This document shows positions 1-10,740 of a DNA stretch of 64,000 nt, one piece after another. The notes beneath the pieces were generated by a model. It searched no databases. It saw nothing but the letters and a program-made list of their open reading frames with translations, and had not been told where the DNA came from. This DNA is from Gnetum montanum (Eukaryota; Streptophyta; Gnetopsida; Gnetales; Gnetaceae), in contig MNCI01029492.1 of the NCBI GenBank assembly GCA_015680685.1, positions 283,542 through 347,541 of the forward strand, given 5' to 3'. The first letter of the stretch is position 1. Each line of letters opens with the position of its first letter. The position numbers were made by a program, and so were the translations under genes.

Positions 1-49
1 GTAAAACGATATATCACTCAACATCAATAAAACTATGCGTAAATTACAA

Positions 50-1690
50 TTACGCATTTCCTCTACTGCCACTATCGCCGGTATCTCTTAAGTCCGGATC
101 TAACGCTAATGGATCGTCCTCCAACGGGCCGTCGTTTCTAGGAATGATTCTTTCACAAAGAATGTCCTCTTCGTGAGGTCCTCGTTCCGGCGCTGGCTCC
201 ACGGGAGGACGCTCTTCATCGTTGCGTTCTTCTGCCTCTTCTGCTTCTTCCTCTGCTTCTTCCTCTGCTTCCGCCGCTCCCTCTGCTAACTCCTCTGCTT
301 GTTCATCTTCCTTATCCTCGGCCGATACCTGAAAACAGTAAGCACATTAGCTACACAAGACTTAACATCATAATTAGAAACGCAAACTAAGTCGCGTGTA
401 AACTTACTTGTGACGGCCCTGCTTCTGCAGCAAAGGGAAGCTTGTCTAGGCTAGCCCACAGGCGCTTCATAATCTCTTCCTCCGTTAGATTTGGCCATAC
501 ATCCTCTCCCAAGGCAGCCCCAGCCTTCACCTTCCCTTTCTCCACGCTGCTCCAGCAGGGTGGGTTCGGGAAGAAAGTAGGGATTGTGGCCTGACCCCCA
601 GGGAGAGTCATCGCCCTTTCGGGGGATGCACTGACAGTCACTTGCTCCTTGAACTTCTTGAAGGCATCAGAAGCTCCGATGATGTCCTGGAAGACTTCCA
701 AGGACCGGGCCTTGACCGCAAGATCGTGGTAGAGCTTCCGATAAGCAATGCTCTCCCGTTTGTACAAGTGCTTGTGGTCTTTCTCTTTCTGCCCCCACTC
801 TTGCACGCTTGTACAATAATCCCTCCAATCCCGGCTTTTCTGGGCTAGGAGTTCTATCTGCATCGGCTGTTCGACTAACGCCCGACTGGTCTGCATGCTG
901 TTTTTAATGGCTGTCCAATACCTGGAGTGGTAGACAACAACGGTATGCCAGTCTTCTTCTCCTGTGGCCCACGCCTATAGGAAGTCACACCGTGATCTTA
1001 AGTCTCCGACCTCTTTGGTTAGAGACTCAACCTTTTGCTCCGACCTCTGTAGCCTCTTCCAGAGGGTTTCATAGGCGCCCTTACTCTCCCATAAGGAGCA
1101 TGTCGAGTGTAATGCACATTTACGCATTTCCTCATAAATGTGACGTGGCACGGCTGCTTCATTGGATGGTGGCTCTACTGTGTCCAGCTCAATGGGCTCA
1201 GTGGGATCCCATCAAAGGCAAGCTCCTAATAGGAACATCATCAGTATTGGTGACACATTATCACTGCATAATATCACAAACTAATTACAACCATAACATA
1301 CCGGCTCCAGGTTCGACGCGCTCCAGGTGCTTGATCATGTCGCTGACAACACCTTCCATGAAGGCAAATTTATCAGGGAAGTCTTTCCACGCCCTGCTCG
1401 CAGTAATAGACGTGGACACCTCCTCTTCTCCTGTAGCGTAATCTAGTTAGAAACCTCAGTTATTTACAGAAATCCTGCAAACATGCTAACACGCCATTAC
1501 CTCTACCAGTGACAGTGGCGACTTCACCGACATCTTCTGCATCCCTTTCCCTTTCACGCACTTGAGCCCGGGCGTCGCTGGTTCTAGTAGCTGGGGCCTC
1601 CTCACACACTAGAGCCTGTACGTGGCTCACGCTAACAGCTGGGGCCTCTTCTTCCAAAATTGAGGCCCCTTCCCCTACGACTTAGTGTTA
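50..1690 (-). pseudogene. Antisense multi-exon gene of Tat-like element A1 (3' part)
   Basis: This gene lies opposite to the element's integrase and I do not recognise its function. Exons on the minus strand are about 1690-1501, 1430-1302, 1225-408 and 328-50. The introns are 1500-1431 (70 bp, GTAATG...CTACAG, phase 1), 1301-1226 (76 bp, GTATGT...ATTAG, phase 1) and 407-329 (79 bp, GTAAGT...TTTTCAG, phase 0). Splicing keeps one frame through to a TAA at 52-50. The frame has two internal stops, both in the exon 1225-408 (a TGA near its start and a TAG near 974), so this copy is inactivated but well preserved. The long exon encodes a Trp-, Lys- and Glu-rich protein with likely helical stretches. 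The last exon gives an acidic Glu/Ala-rich tail. Residues WGQ and KDHKH are shared with the A2 copy at 21313-21906. Near 1690-1735 the gene is cut by a deletion that joins it to integrase. Confidence 0.72.
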
Positions 1691-1730
1691 CTGCTCCCGT
1701 CTTAGGGGTCAGTTCTTCTGTAACTTTCAC

Positions 1731-2652
1731 TGGTCAGCATCACACTAACCTCATACATGTGTCACCCACAGAATTACATACAACGCAGATAACATGGCCA
1801 TTTCAGCGATGGGGATTAGACATTATAGGCCCCATCACGCCGAAGTCTTCCGCAGGTCATAGTTTCATTATTACCGCTACTGAGTATTTTACAAAGTGGG
1901 TAGAGGCTGTGCCCCTGCGGAAGATCACATCTTAGCAGATTTGCCATTTTATCCTGGACAACATAGTAACCAGATTTGGTCTCCCAATGACTATAGTGAC
2001 CGACAATGGGCCATAGTTTAGTAGCACGGAAACCAAATCCTTCTGTGATAACCTGGGCATTAGACAATCCTTTTCCTCTCCCTATTAACTGCAAGTGAAT
2101 GGTCAAGCTGAAGCAACGAACAAAATGATCATCAATCTGCTCAAGAAAATGCTCGACGGCAACAAAAGGCGGTGGCACGAATAGATCCTCTACGTGCTAT
2201 GGGCGTATCGTACTACGTGTAGGACAGCTACAGGTAGTACGCCCTATAGCCTGGTTTACTGGTCTGAAGCAGTGCTACCCTTCGAGTTGCAAATCCCTTC
2301 TCTGAGAATGGTCCTCTTCACAGTTATAAATGAGGCTCAACAGACCGAGTCTCGAATCGTAGATCTGGATTCAGTCGAACAGAAGCGGATATAGGCACTT
2401 GACACGATTAAAAGATATTAAGACAAACAGCGACAGAAACATCGCCACAACCTTCAACAGCACCTGATTAAGAAAGGAGATCTAGTTCTTAAGGCTGTGC
2501 GTGAACCAGTAAGCAAATTCTCTGCAAACTGGGAAGGCCCTTTCTTGGTGGTCGACGTGTACAGCAACGGGACATTCAAGTTAGTAGATGTCAACGGAAA
2601 TGAACTAGCAAATCCTGTAAATCATGTATATCTGAAGCGCTATTACATTTAA
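1731..2652 (+). pseudogene. Integrase of Tat-like element A1, decayed
   Basis: This is the catalytic core and C-terminal part of a Ty3/gypsy integrase, which inserts element cDNA into the genome. The frame runs from the end of the zinc-finger region (LIHVSP) through WPFQRWGLDIIGPI, TEYFTKWVEA, IVTDNGP, NGQAEATNK and LWAYRTT to YSLVYW. It ends NHVYLKRYYI followed by TAA at 2650-2652. These motifs are typical of the plant Tat/Ogre/Retand clade. The second catalytic Asp (TDNG) and the Glu (QAEATN) are present. The first acidic position reads Glu, as it also does in A2. In-frame stops near 1933, 2014, 2086 and 2182 and in the C-terminal part make it a pseudogene. Reverse transcriptase and RNase H, expected upstream, are missing and antisense-gene sequence stands there instead. 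Confidence 0.85.
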
Positions 2653-2663
2653 CAGCATCTACG

Positions 2664-3262
2664 GTGACAACAACAGGTATGGCAATACACGTCCGCTACG
2701 ACGCTAAACTGGCATTGACCGTCCGCTACGACGTAAAATTGGCATTCCTAGCATGCGTCCGCCATGACGCTAAATTGACAATATACGTCCGCTATGACGC
2801 TAAACTGGCACTGACCGTCCGCTACGACATAAAATTGGCATTCCTAGCACGCGTTCGCCACGACGCTAAATTGACAATATTCGTCCGCCACGACGCTAAA
2901 CTGGCAGGTTGCAACCGTCCGCTACGACGTAAAACTGGCAATGTTGTACAGGTCCGCCAAGATGAAAAACTGGCACCTTTTGCACGCGTCCACCACGACG
3001 CTAAACTGGCATAGGTAAGTAGCCGTCTGCTGAGACGTAAAACTAGCACAACCCTGTCCTTGGGTCATGACATAAAACTGACATCCGCAGCACGGTCTGC
3101 TGAGACCATAAATCAGCCTTGCCACCGTCCGCTACGATGTAAAACTAGCATTTCTCGGTCTGCCCGGACTTTAAACCAGGACCATGGTCTGTTGAGACTT
3201 AAAACCAGTAATGACAGTCTACCAGGACTTAAAACTGGGACTTACAGATTGCTGCCATGTAA
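2664..3262 (+). repeat. Degenerate tandem array with TAAACT core, after A1 integrase
   Basis: About 17 tandem units of roughly 29-37 bp start just after the integrase stop. A typical unit reads GTCCGCTACGACG, then TAAAACTGGCA, then a variable spacer. CpG sites are well kept at the left end and decay towards the right. The array keeps one frame open for about 116 codons (a VRYDAKLA-type repeat), but unit lengths vary and the arrays of A2 and A3 have no such frame. Coding is therefore unlikely. Confidence 0.85.
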
Positions 3263-4347
3263 CTCAAGCGAGCGTGATCATCTCTGTATGGCTGCACGAC
3301 AAACAGGGTGGGATACTGGGACAGTCCTAGTGTCGCCACCCCACTGGCATCTTACTAATTCCTCAGATGAGCTGAGAGGCATCTTACTGATCCCTCGGAG
3401 ATGCCGTCGCTGCGCCCACTGCAGCAGTGGTACCTTTGAGAGTTTAGTCTCGCCAGCCGGAGCCCCGACGAAATCCTAGCCAACAACGACCTCGGGACCC
3501 TCCGCCGATCATCGCTATCAGACGCTGGCTTCGCAAATTCATCTAGCTGGTTCCTTGTCTAACCAGTTAGGTGCACTGCATCTGATGCCTTTTGGAGAAG
3601 GTATGCAGGGCCAATCGTCAGGATTGGCAGCCCCGGCCTTACGCGCCAGCTCTTTCTTCACGTCCTAATGGCTCTATCTCACATCAAACTGTGCTCGTTT
3701 TGACAACCTCGCCTCTCGTTCGCATGGGCAATGGTGTTCTCTGTTTTTTTCTGTGGTTGCAGGTTACTTGCTTTGAGGACGTCGTTCAAAGATGCACTCG
3801 CCTGAGCGGTGAAGGATCATCGCATCTTGAAATGGCTGCTCAGGTTTGCCCAACCACTTAGATCAGCATGCTTATGCCTCTCACAAACCTACCCTTCGCT
3901 ATTATTTCCCTTCATCCCCACCACCCGCTTCCCATACGTAGATGCTACATATGCAAGCATCCATTTTCCGCACTCACACTAGCAGAGATATCGCAGAAGT
4001 GATGCGCCATGCTCCTTTTGCAAGCATTCATGCTATAATCAGTGACAGAGAGATCTCGGGCTGATGCGTTACGCTCGTCTGGAAGCATTCCTGTCAACCT
4101 GAATGTGCGTACGTTTCTGTGCGCGCAGTAAGCGTATTCCATACTCCTACCATCCTGACTCATTTTACATCTTCCCTGAAACTATTTCCCACCATGCCAT
4201 TCTATCTCCCAATCCCTCCAGCTTTGCTCTTCCATATTGACAGGGCAACCCTTGAGTAGCCATGGATGGACGCTATTCTTGCTTCTACCGATCCGGTGTT
4301 TCGTATTCTTTGTCGACGTCTTTCAGGTAAGCCCTCCAACCGTCAAC
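3263..4347 (+). other. A1 3' untranslated region
   Basis: This noncoding stretch lies between the tandem array and the polypurine tract of A1. A splice-acceptor-like string (TTCTGTGGTTGCAG) ends at 3762, and a donor-like GAGAAG/GTATGC sits at 3600/3601. Similar acceptor-like strings occur at the matching place in A2 and A3. I see no convincing ORF. Confidence 0.6.
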
Positions 4348-4360
4348 AAAGAGGGGCCAT

Positions 4361-5822
4361 TGAAACATTGTAAAAAATTGCGAGTCGGCCTCAGGCAAAG
4401 ATTCGCAATTCAAGAAAGAGCGCATGTCAGAATTCCAGAAGGGAGACTAAGACATAGCAAGACCAAGAGGTGCGTAGCATCAAGTCTTCGACTTCCTGTG
4501 CAGATTCCTAATCTTCCTATGCTTTCTCTGTTTACGCTATATCACACAACGTAGCGTAATGGCGCTTAGCATGATTTTGCTTAAACACAGACCGACATCA
4601 GAAAGATAGTTGCTTCGGCATAGGGAGAAGCTTAAGCAGCGTGATATGCGACTCCTTATGTATTTTGCTAAGTCTTTTGTTCAAAGCCAGGTTTACGCTC
4701 TATTACGCACGGCAGCGTAATAAGCTCCAGAACAGTCAAAGGCAAAGTCTAAGAAAGTGCGATTGCTCATCATACGCTCATCACACAACGCAGCGTATCG
4801 CAGCGTATTGCATCGCCGAGCCAAACACTGTTTACGCTCTATTACGCACGGTTGCATGAGAAAGCGTAAAATAGCTTGAATCCATTCTTTCCATGTTACG
4901 TTACGCTCATACACGCAACGCAGCGTGATGAGCGTAATATAACCCAAAGACAGTTGAGACATGCCCGACGTGCACCTCTTCTTCACATGCACAATACGCG
5001 AATGAGCGTATTGTGCGTAGTCATGAGGTTTGACGCAAAAATGGTCAAACCAACAGTGCCCGAAACATTCGGGACACACGTCATCAGGGTTGCGCCTTTT
5101 CCACAAAGCGTTGCAGCCTATAAATACCCTGTTTGACAAAGATATAGGGGTTGGCAAATCAGAGGAGCAAAGGCATTTTTCTGAGCACTGGAGCATTTGT
5201 CACCTTTTGAGCAGAGATACAGAGAGCAGCGCTTTAGCAATTGTTGACAGCATTACCTTCCGGTAGAAACAGAGCACAGTTCGCTTTGAGCACCGGCAAC
5301 AGGAGTAATCGGTCTACTGGGGAGGACGCTATTGATCAGAAACAGTTGATCGGTAGGCGTCAGAGCTTGACCTTCCTTGCACCCCAGCTTTAACCTTCGA
5401 GGTAGATTAGACTTCTGTTTGGACAGTTTTTCTTGTTATTTTGTGCATTGCTTCACATCCAGTAATTGAGGTCTCCCCCAGTGTAACGAGATATACGAAA
5501 TATATATTTTTTAAGTCAAAGCGTAGATCTTGGAACTACATGTTTCTCTTATGCCAGCCTCCTTTTATCATGTTTAGCGTTAACATCGTTGCAATTCATC
5601 CACATCGTTTTCCCTTCGCTTTTTTTGCGATTCCTCGAATCAGATCGTCTCGCTAGATATTCATCGGTTTACTGATTAGTAAGTCCCTGTCTGATCGACA
5701 AGACCATTCAGGGTGCTGCGGATTCGTTTTCCCAGCATAGCCCTCACACGGATCCATGGTTAAAACTGTGTACACGGAATTTTTTCGGTACTTTCCAGCT
5801 GCCGACGTTTTCTGTCGTTACA
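4361..5822 (+). repeat. 3' LTR of A1
   Basis: The polypurine tract AAAGAGGGGCCA at 4348-4359 directly precedes the LTR start (TGAAACATTG). The LTR ends with GTTACA at 5822, matching the GTACA ends of the A2 and A3 LTRs. A TATA box (CTATAAATA) lies at 5118-5126, in the same context as in the other family-A LTRs. The part from 4540 to 5030 is full of short inverted elements built from GCGTAAT, ATTACGC and CGCAGCGTA. The 5' LTR lies outside the window, so no target duplication can be checked; the right flank begins GGTAG. Confidence 0.8.
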
Positions 5823-6908
5823 GGTAGTGAGGTGAGTACGAAGAGAAGCGAGAATGGAAGGAGAGGAAAAAATGGAAATTTTGAGTGTTAGCCACATGAA
5901 ACCCCACTTGTAAGCATGGTTAAGTGACCTGGTAGAACCTTCCTAAAATCAGACCCAAAACCATCCTTGACCAGTGACCTTGCAGCTATAAACGAAGTCC
6001 CGACCATCCCCTAAGGAAGCAGGAATGACCACACAGAAAACCACCACTCCAAGAAGTGTGAAAAGAGAGAAGTGAAATGGGACAAAGTTAGAGGAAACCA
6101 AGGAAGTCCCATAACAAATGTGGGTGGCCTGCGAGAGGCGGTCTAAGGGGTGTGCTTTGAATTCCCACCGCGATATGTTTTTTTTTCGTTTTGTGTAGGG
6201 GAACCACACCATGTGAAGACCCATGCATGTGTGCATGCATTCGACCAAGGGGTGTGCTTTGAATCCTCAATTTATTTTGTTTGTTTTTGTTTTTTTTCTC
6301 TTGAATGAGGACCACACCATGCAAGGTTGAATTGCCCAAAAACTTCCGTGCAGAGAGACGTGGAGTGGTAGGAAATCCGTAAGGACACACCAACAACCTA
6401 GGGAATAGAACAGAACAATGAATAAAGCATTCCCATTGAAGTCACACCCGATTCAAACTAGTGGGTCATCTTGCAGTCAGGGAACTACACAAGTTACACA
6501 TTTATTAAAACATTTTTAATTGAAGGGGTTGCATGTGCACAACACAAGGAAAACCATGAGATGGTGAATGGGCAGATGACATGGACTCACTTATGAGTGT
6601 ATGAAGTGGAACGACGTAAAACCAAGGACAACCATGCAAAGGCGGAAACCAGAAAACTAGAAAGACTATTATAGTACTGATCGTAACGAAAATCGACTAC
6701 GCCAAACAATAGGATGATGACAAAAAGTAAATAAAAAAAAACACAAAAAAGGAAAAACAAAAAAAACAAAAAAAAATTGTAAGACAAAAAGTGGAAAACA
6801 AAGAAGTGGAAAACGGAAACTAGAAAAAAAAATGGAAAACAAAAAAGTGGAAAACAAAAAAGTGTAAAATAAAAAATGATAAAATGGTGAGGGGTGTAGG
6901 GAAGTGGA
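5823..6908 (-). other. 3' untranslated region of Athila-like element B1
   Basis: This noncoding region lies downstream of the B1 integrase. It matches 46010-46900 in B3: both have TAGTGAGGTGAG next to the A1 junction or equivalent, and the string GGGGTGTGCTTTGAAT. In B1 that segment is duplicated in tandem (about 6145-6245 and 6246-6332), while B3 has one copy. From 6718 to 6885 it is an A-rich tract with repeated AAAAGTGGAAAAC. The tract gives a Phe-rich minus-strand ORF that I do not regard as a protein. Confidence 0.65.
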
Positions 6909-7889
6909 TTAGTAGGGATGGGGGTCTCCCCCATGACTGAGTGGAAGGGAGGAGACGCGAAAGATGGAGTGTGGATGACTGGCTAATGATGAGGCTGTGA
7001 AACTAGCTGTGTGAAAATCACGGAAAGGTTTGAGTTGTTGGTGGTTGACCAACTGTGTTTTGGTGGGATCCCTAGGTTTATGAATTAGCAAGGCCTCGGA
7101 TGGGAAGGTTTCGGAGATAATATAAGGGCCCTCCCATAGCATCTAAAACTTCAGCTGTTGGGATACATGTGAAGGATTCCAATATAATACCTTATCTCCA
7201 CATCAAAATGTAGCCTTCCAAATCTTAAGATCATATCTTTTCTTGTTGTAGGCCTTGTAGGTTTCATTGGAAAATAGGGCTACTAATCGGTTCTCATCTA
7301 GCACACTTAAGTTGATTAATCGTTCTCATTGTGGTAGGGGTAGGTCAAGGTCGAGGTCATAGGCAGTGGATAGTGTTTGGAGTTCTGCTTGGATTGGAAG
7401 TGTTAGCAACTTACCGTACACTAACTCATAGGGAGAGTACCCTACAGGAAGTTTCTAGGTAGAGCGATAGGTCCATAGGGCATCGTTAAGCTTGGTACTC
7501 CAATCCCTCCTGTATTTGCTAATTGTTCGTGTAAGGATCTTGGTAATTTTCCTATTTGTGACTTCAACCTACCCATTGGCTTGGGGGTGATAAGGTGTTG
7601 TAAATTTGTGTGTTACCCCTAAGAGTTGCATGAGTTTACGAAAAGTAATCCCCATGAAGTGAGTTCCATTGACAGAAATGAGTGCACGAGGCACTCCAAA
7701 CTTGGTAACAATTTGTTGTTGAACAAATCGTGTGGCGGTGTTGGAAGAACAGTTGATGATGGCTACCGCTTTTGCCCACTTTGTACAGTAGTCCACTGCC
7801 ATGATGATATACACCTTCTCGTTTGATAAGGGGGTTATGGGCCCCATGAAGTCGAGACCCCAGATGTCAAAGGGCTCCAGTGGTTGAAT
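6909..7889 (-). pseudogene. Integrase core and C-terminus of B1, decayed
   Basis: This is Ty3/gypsy integrase of the Athila-like type. The core reads WGLDFMGPITP, AVDYCTKWA (first catalytic Asp), ISVNGTHF, TPYHPQANG and then VEVTNR (catalytic Glu). The second catalytic Asp is replaced by Val in ISVNG, so this copy could not catalyse integration. A stop directly follows HPQANG near 7568, and more stops occur further along. The C-terminal part carries DENRLVALFSNET, LYWNPSHVSQ and LWEGPYIISE, the usual gypsy integrase tail, with no chromodomain that I can see. It continues from the RNase H/zinc-finger frame upstream. Confidence 0.8.
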
Positions 7890-9058
7890 TCATTGTTGAG
7901 GTCCCTTCAACCATGATGACATCCCACCATCTCGTTGGAATCGTTCACAGGAGTGGGTGAACCATTGTGCATCCCTGAAGAGTGTAGGCCAATAATACCT
8001 TGCAAGTAGGATTTTAATGGCCATGCTGTGTCCAGCATAGTGGACCCCACACGGGCCCTCATGAGCATCCTGGAGGATGCGTAGTGTATCAGCATAAGGG
8101 ACACACAATCGGACCAAGCCATCTACGCACACTTTGTATAGGTGGCCGTTGATTTCCATGAAATGTTTGGCGTTATGGAGAAATCGTTGTTTCTGCCGAT
8201 GGTTCCATTCTTTTGGCAGCTCCTGTGTTGTAAGGTAGGTAAGGATGTGGTTGAACCAAGGAGATTCCTTGGGTGCTTGAGGATCAACGACGCCTATAAA
8301 GAGGAGTTCATCTGGAAACTGGTCGGATAAAGGCTCCTCCTCTTCTGCGTTATCCCATCGTAACTGAGACAAATGGTCAGCGATCACATTTTCGGACCCC
8401 TTTTTGTCTACCATGGTTAGATCAAACTCTTGAAGAATCATCAGCCACCGAATTATGTGAGGGCTTACCATTGGTTTATTTATCAGGAATCGGATAGCAC
8501 TATGGTCTGTGTGCATGAACACCTCATATCTGAGCACATAGTGCTGGAATTTATCCAATGCGAACACCACTGTCATCAATTCTTTCTCAGTGGTGGTATA
8601 GTTCAGTTGTGAACCCACAATGCTATGGCTTGCATAGTGGATATAATACGGACATTTCTGATCATCACATTGTGTAAGCACAGCTCCCAAAGCATAGTTG
8701 GAGGCATTCATCATAATGTGGAAAGGTTTGGACCAATCAGGTACCTGTAGAACTAGAGCTTCTACGAGTTTCTGCTTTAGCTCGTAGAATGTAGACTTGC
8801 ATTCCTTGGTCAAGACAAATGGAATTTCCTTCTTTGTAAGCTCTACCAACGGTCAGGCTATCTTCGAGAAGTGTTCAATGAAGCACCGGTAGTAACCAGT
8901 GTGTCCAAGGAATGACCACACATCTTTGATAGTACTTGGTTGGGGGGTAATTCCTTGGATGACCTTGATCTTTTCAGGGTCTACGCTGATCCCTATTGAT
9001 GAAATGAGATACCCCAACACTATGCCCTCTTAGACCATTAGATGGCTCTTTTGCCTGT
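7890..9058 (-). pseudogene. RT C-terminus, RNase H and integrase zinc finger of B1
   Basis: An open frame of 319 codons (8849-7890) covers RNase H and the integrase zinc-binding region. RNase H is shown by MNASNYALGAVL, TTTEKELMTVVFALDKF and HTDHSAIRFL. The zinc finger is shown by HYAGHS, YYWPTLFRDAQ and CERFQR, where the second Cys of the usual CxxC is Phe. Upstream (8850-9058) the same polypeptide continues as the RT thumb/connection (HLMV, GIVLGYLIS, GHTGYYRCFIEHFSKIA) with stops. The RT is interrupted at 9058 by a solo LTR and resumes at 10053. Confidence 0.82.
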
Positions 9059-10052
9059 TGATGAGTGGCGAGGTACCCCTACACTCAACCATACGAAACG
9101 AGCGTAGCATGCGCGATCCGGTCGAACTCCGTAGACTAAATGCCTAAACGCCCCATGGAACACTTGGGGTTAATCGTTCGTTGTCTTCCCAGACTTACTT
9201 GTTGTTGTCACGGTGTATGGTTAAGTAAGTCCGAGGTATATGATTTTTTTGGTATTTTACGATTTTATCTCCTATGCTAAACGGTGAAGGGTTGAGAAAC
9301 TAAAACTAACTTTAACTACAGCACTAAGTCCTAGCGTCAGCATTCGTTCCCACTTGCCATACACACCCTGAACTGTGCAACTATGGCTACCAAACGCTAA
9401 TCGTTACTGGGATTACCACATGTAATGCACATGCTCGAAGCAATCATACTGAGGCACTTAACTAACCTAAGTGTGACAAGCAGCTGATTCCTTGACTAGC
9501 TGTACACATCCGTAGATGCTCGTAATTAAGTTGTACTTGTCCCACGTTCTAGGAGGAAAGGGTGAGAGAAACTAATCACGATGAGTAGCCGATTCCTTGG
9601 CTATTCGTACACGTTCGTCAACGCTCGTAACCAAGTTGTACTCATGCCGCGTTACTAGGAAAGCAATAAATAACATTAATTAAACCTATCCATGCACTAC
9701 AAGGTTTATCCACAAAGCTCATCTTTATTGCCGTACACAACTTGCATTCAGGTACAAGGCTGCTCGAATAAAGAACCATTCACTTGGGGGACTCCTACTG
9801 CGGGCACATGGAAAATATTCTATCTCTGGGGTGATTAATCCGCGAGAGCTTTGCTACTTTACGCCTAGGATGTTCAATGAGGGGAGTGCCGCCTCTTATT
9901 TATAGATTTGGCGGTGGATTGTGATATCGCGTACGCGATATCACAGGAGCGATGCGATATCACGTACATGATATCGCAGGGGATGCGATATCATGGCAGA
10001 CGTGATATCGCGTATGCGATATCGCAGCTTGTGCAATTCATGTCTCATCACC
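9059..10052 (-). mobile_element. Solo LTR of family B inside the B1 reverse transcriptase
   Basis: This 994-bp unit has ends TGATGAG and CTCATCA. It is flanked by CCTGT (9054-9058) and CCTGC (10053-10057), a 5-bp target duplication with one change, and it splits the B1 RT frame between KRCVDTNLQLS and QKSHLMV. It matches the LTRs at 14208-15230 and 63104-63969: all begin GGTACCC/GGTACCT-like after TGATGAG and share the AAATATTCTATCT-type stretch. A TATA box (minus-strand CTATAAATAAG) lies at 9895-9905. No internal element sequence remains, so it is best read as the product of LTR-LTR recombination. Confidence 0.88.
9921..10028. repeat. Cluster of GATATC-centred palindromes in the U3 region of the solo LTR
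   Basis: Four consecutive imperfect palindromes of about 24-27 bp stand just upstream of the minus-strand TATA box. The first (9921-9944) is perfect, with half-site GTGATATCGCGT. The others, near 9954, 9984 and 10002, are variants built from GCGATATC and GATATCGC. Confidence 0.85.
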
Positions 10053-10740
10053 TGCTGAGCTGCAGATTGGTGTCTACACACCTCTTTAGAACTTGCTCTA
10101 GGTGGTCCAATGCTTGCTCGAACATGGCACCATAGGTGGAGAAGTCATCCATGAAGACTTCTACACCATTTTTGATTTGTTGTTGGAAGATGCTCAAGAC
10201 AAGGTGTTGGAACATCACAGGCGCATCACACAGGCCAAAGGACATCTTCTTATATGCAAAAGTCCCCCATGGACTTGTGAAAGTAGTTTTGGCTTGGTCC
10301 TCTGGTGCGATTTGAATATGGTTATAGCCACTATAACTATCCAAAAAGCTATAATATTGGTGTCCTATGATTGTGTCCAACACCTGGTCCACAAATGGGA
10401 GCAGAAAGTGGTCCTTGAAAGTTGCCATATTGAGCAACCGAAAATCGATACAAACCCTCCACTTGCCATCTTTCTTGGGCACGATAATGAGTGGGCTAAC
10501 CCATTCGCTATCGGTGACTGAATAGATGAATCCCGCCTTAAGCAGTTGTTCAATTTCATCCTTTACTATCTACTTCAACTTGGGATTGAATCGTCTTTGT
10601 GGCTGTCACCGTGGCTTCATGGAAGGGTCAAGGTAGACTTGGTGCTGGCAGATCTTGGGATCAATTCTAGCCAGCTTAGAATAGGACCATGCAAATGCAG
10701 CAACCCATTTGTTTACCATCACTAGCAACTTCTTTTTCTG
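10053..10740 (-). pseudogene. Reverse transcriptase N-terminal part of B1
   Basis: This is the fingers/palm portion of an Athila-like reverse transcriptase. It contains PLIIVPKKDGKWRVCIDFR, KDHFLLPFVDQVLD, FLDSYSGYNHI, SPWGTFAYKKMSFGLCDAP and the catalytic FMDDF motif, with both Asp intact. It ends at the solo LTR insertion after KRCVDTNLQLS. The frame 10482-10048 is open. Further upstream (10500-10740), FAWSYSKLARIDP and NPKLK are readable with stops. The RT-defining residues survive, so disruption comes mainly from the LTR insertion and scattered stops. Confidence 0.85.

Noticed and set aside
2664-3014. 116-codon plus-strand ORF with VRYDAKLA-type repeats
   Set aside because: It lies entirely in a tandem array whose units vary in length. 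The matching arrays of A2 and A3 have no open frame, so it is most likely open by chance.
2664-3262. CRISPR-like spacing of repeats and variable spacers
   Set aside because: Plant nuclear context, degenerate repeats, and spacers that are themselves related; no Cas genes.
6587-6934. Minus-strand ORF rich in Phe and Leu, membrane-like
   Set aside because: It is the translation of an A-rich simple-sequence tract in an untranslated region; no counterpart in B3.
10102-10521. 139-codon plus-strand ORF
   Set aside because: Shadow of the B1 reverse transcriptase on the opposite strand.
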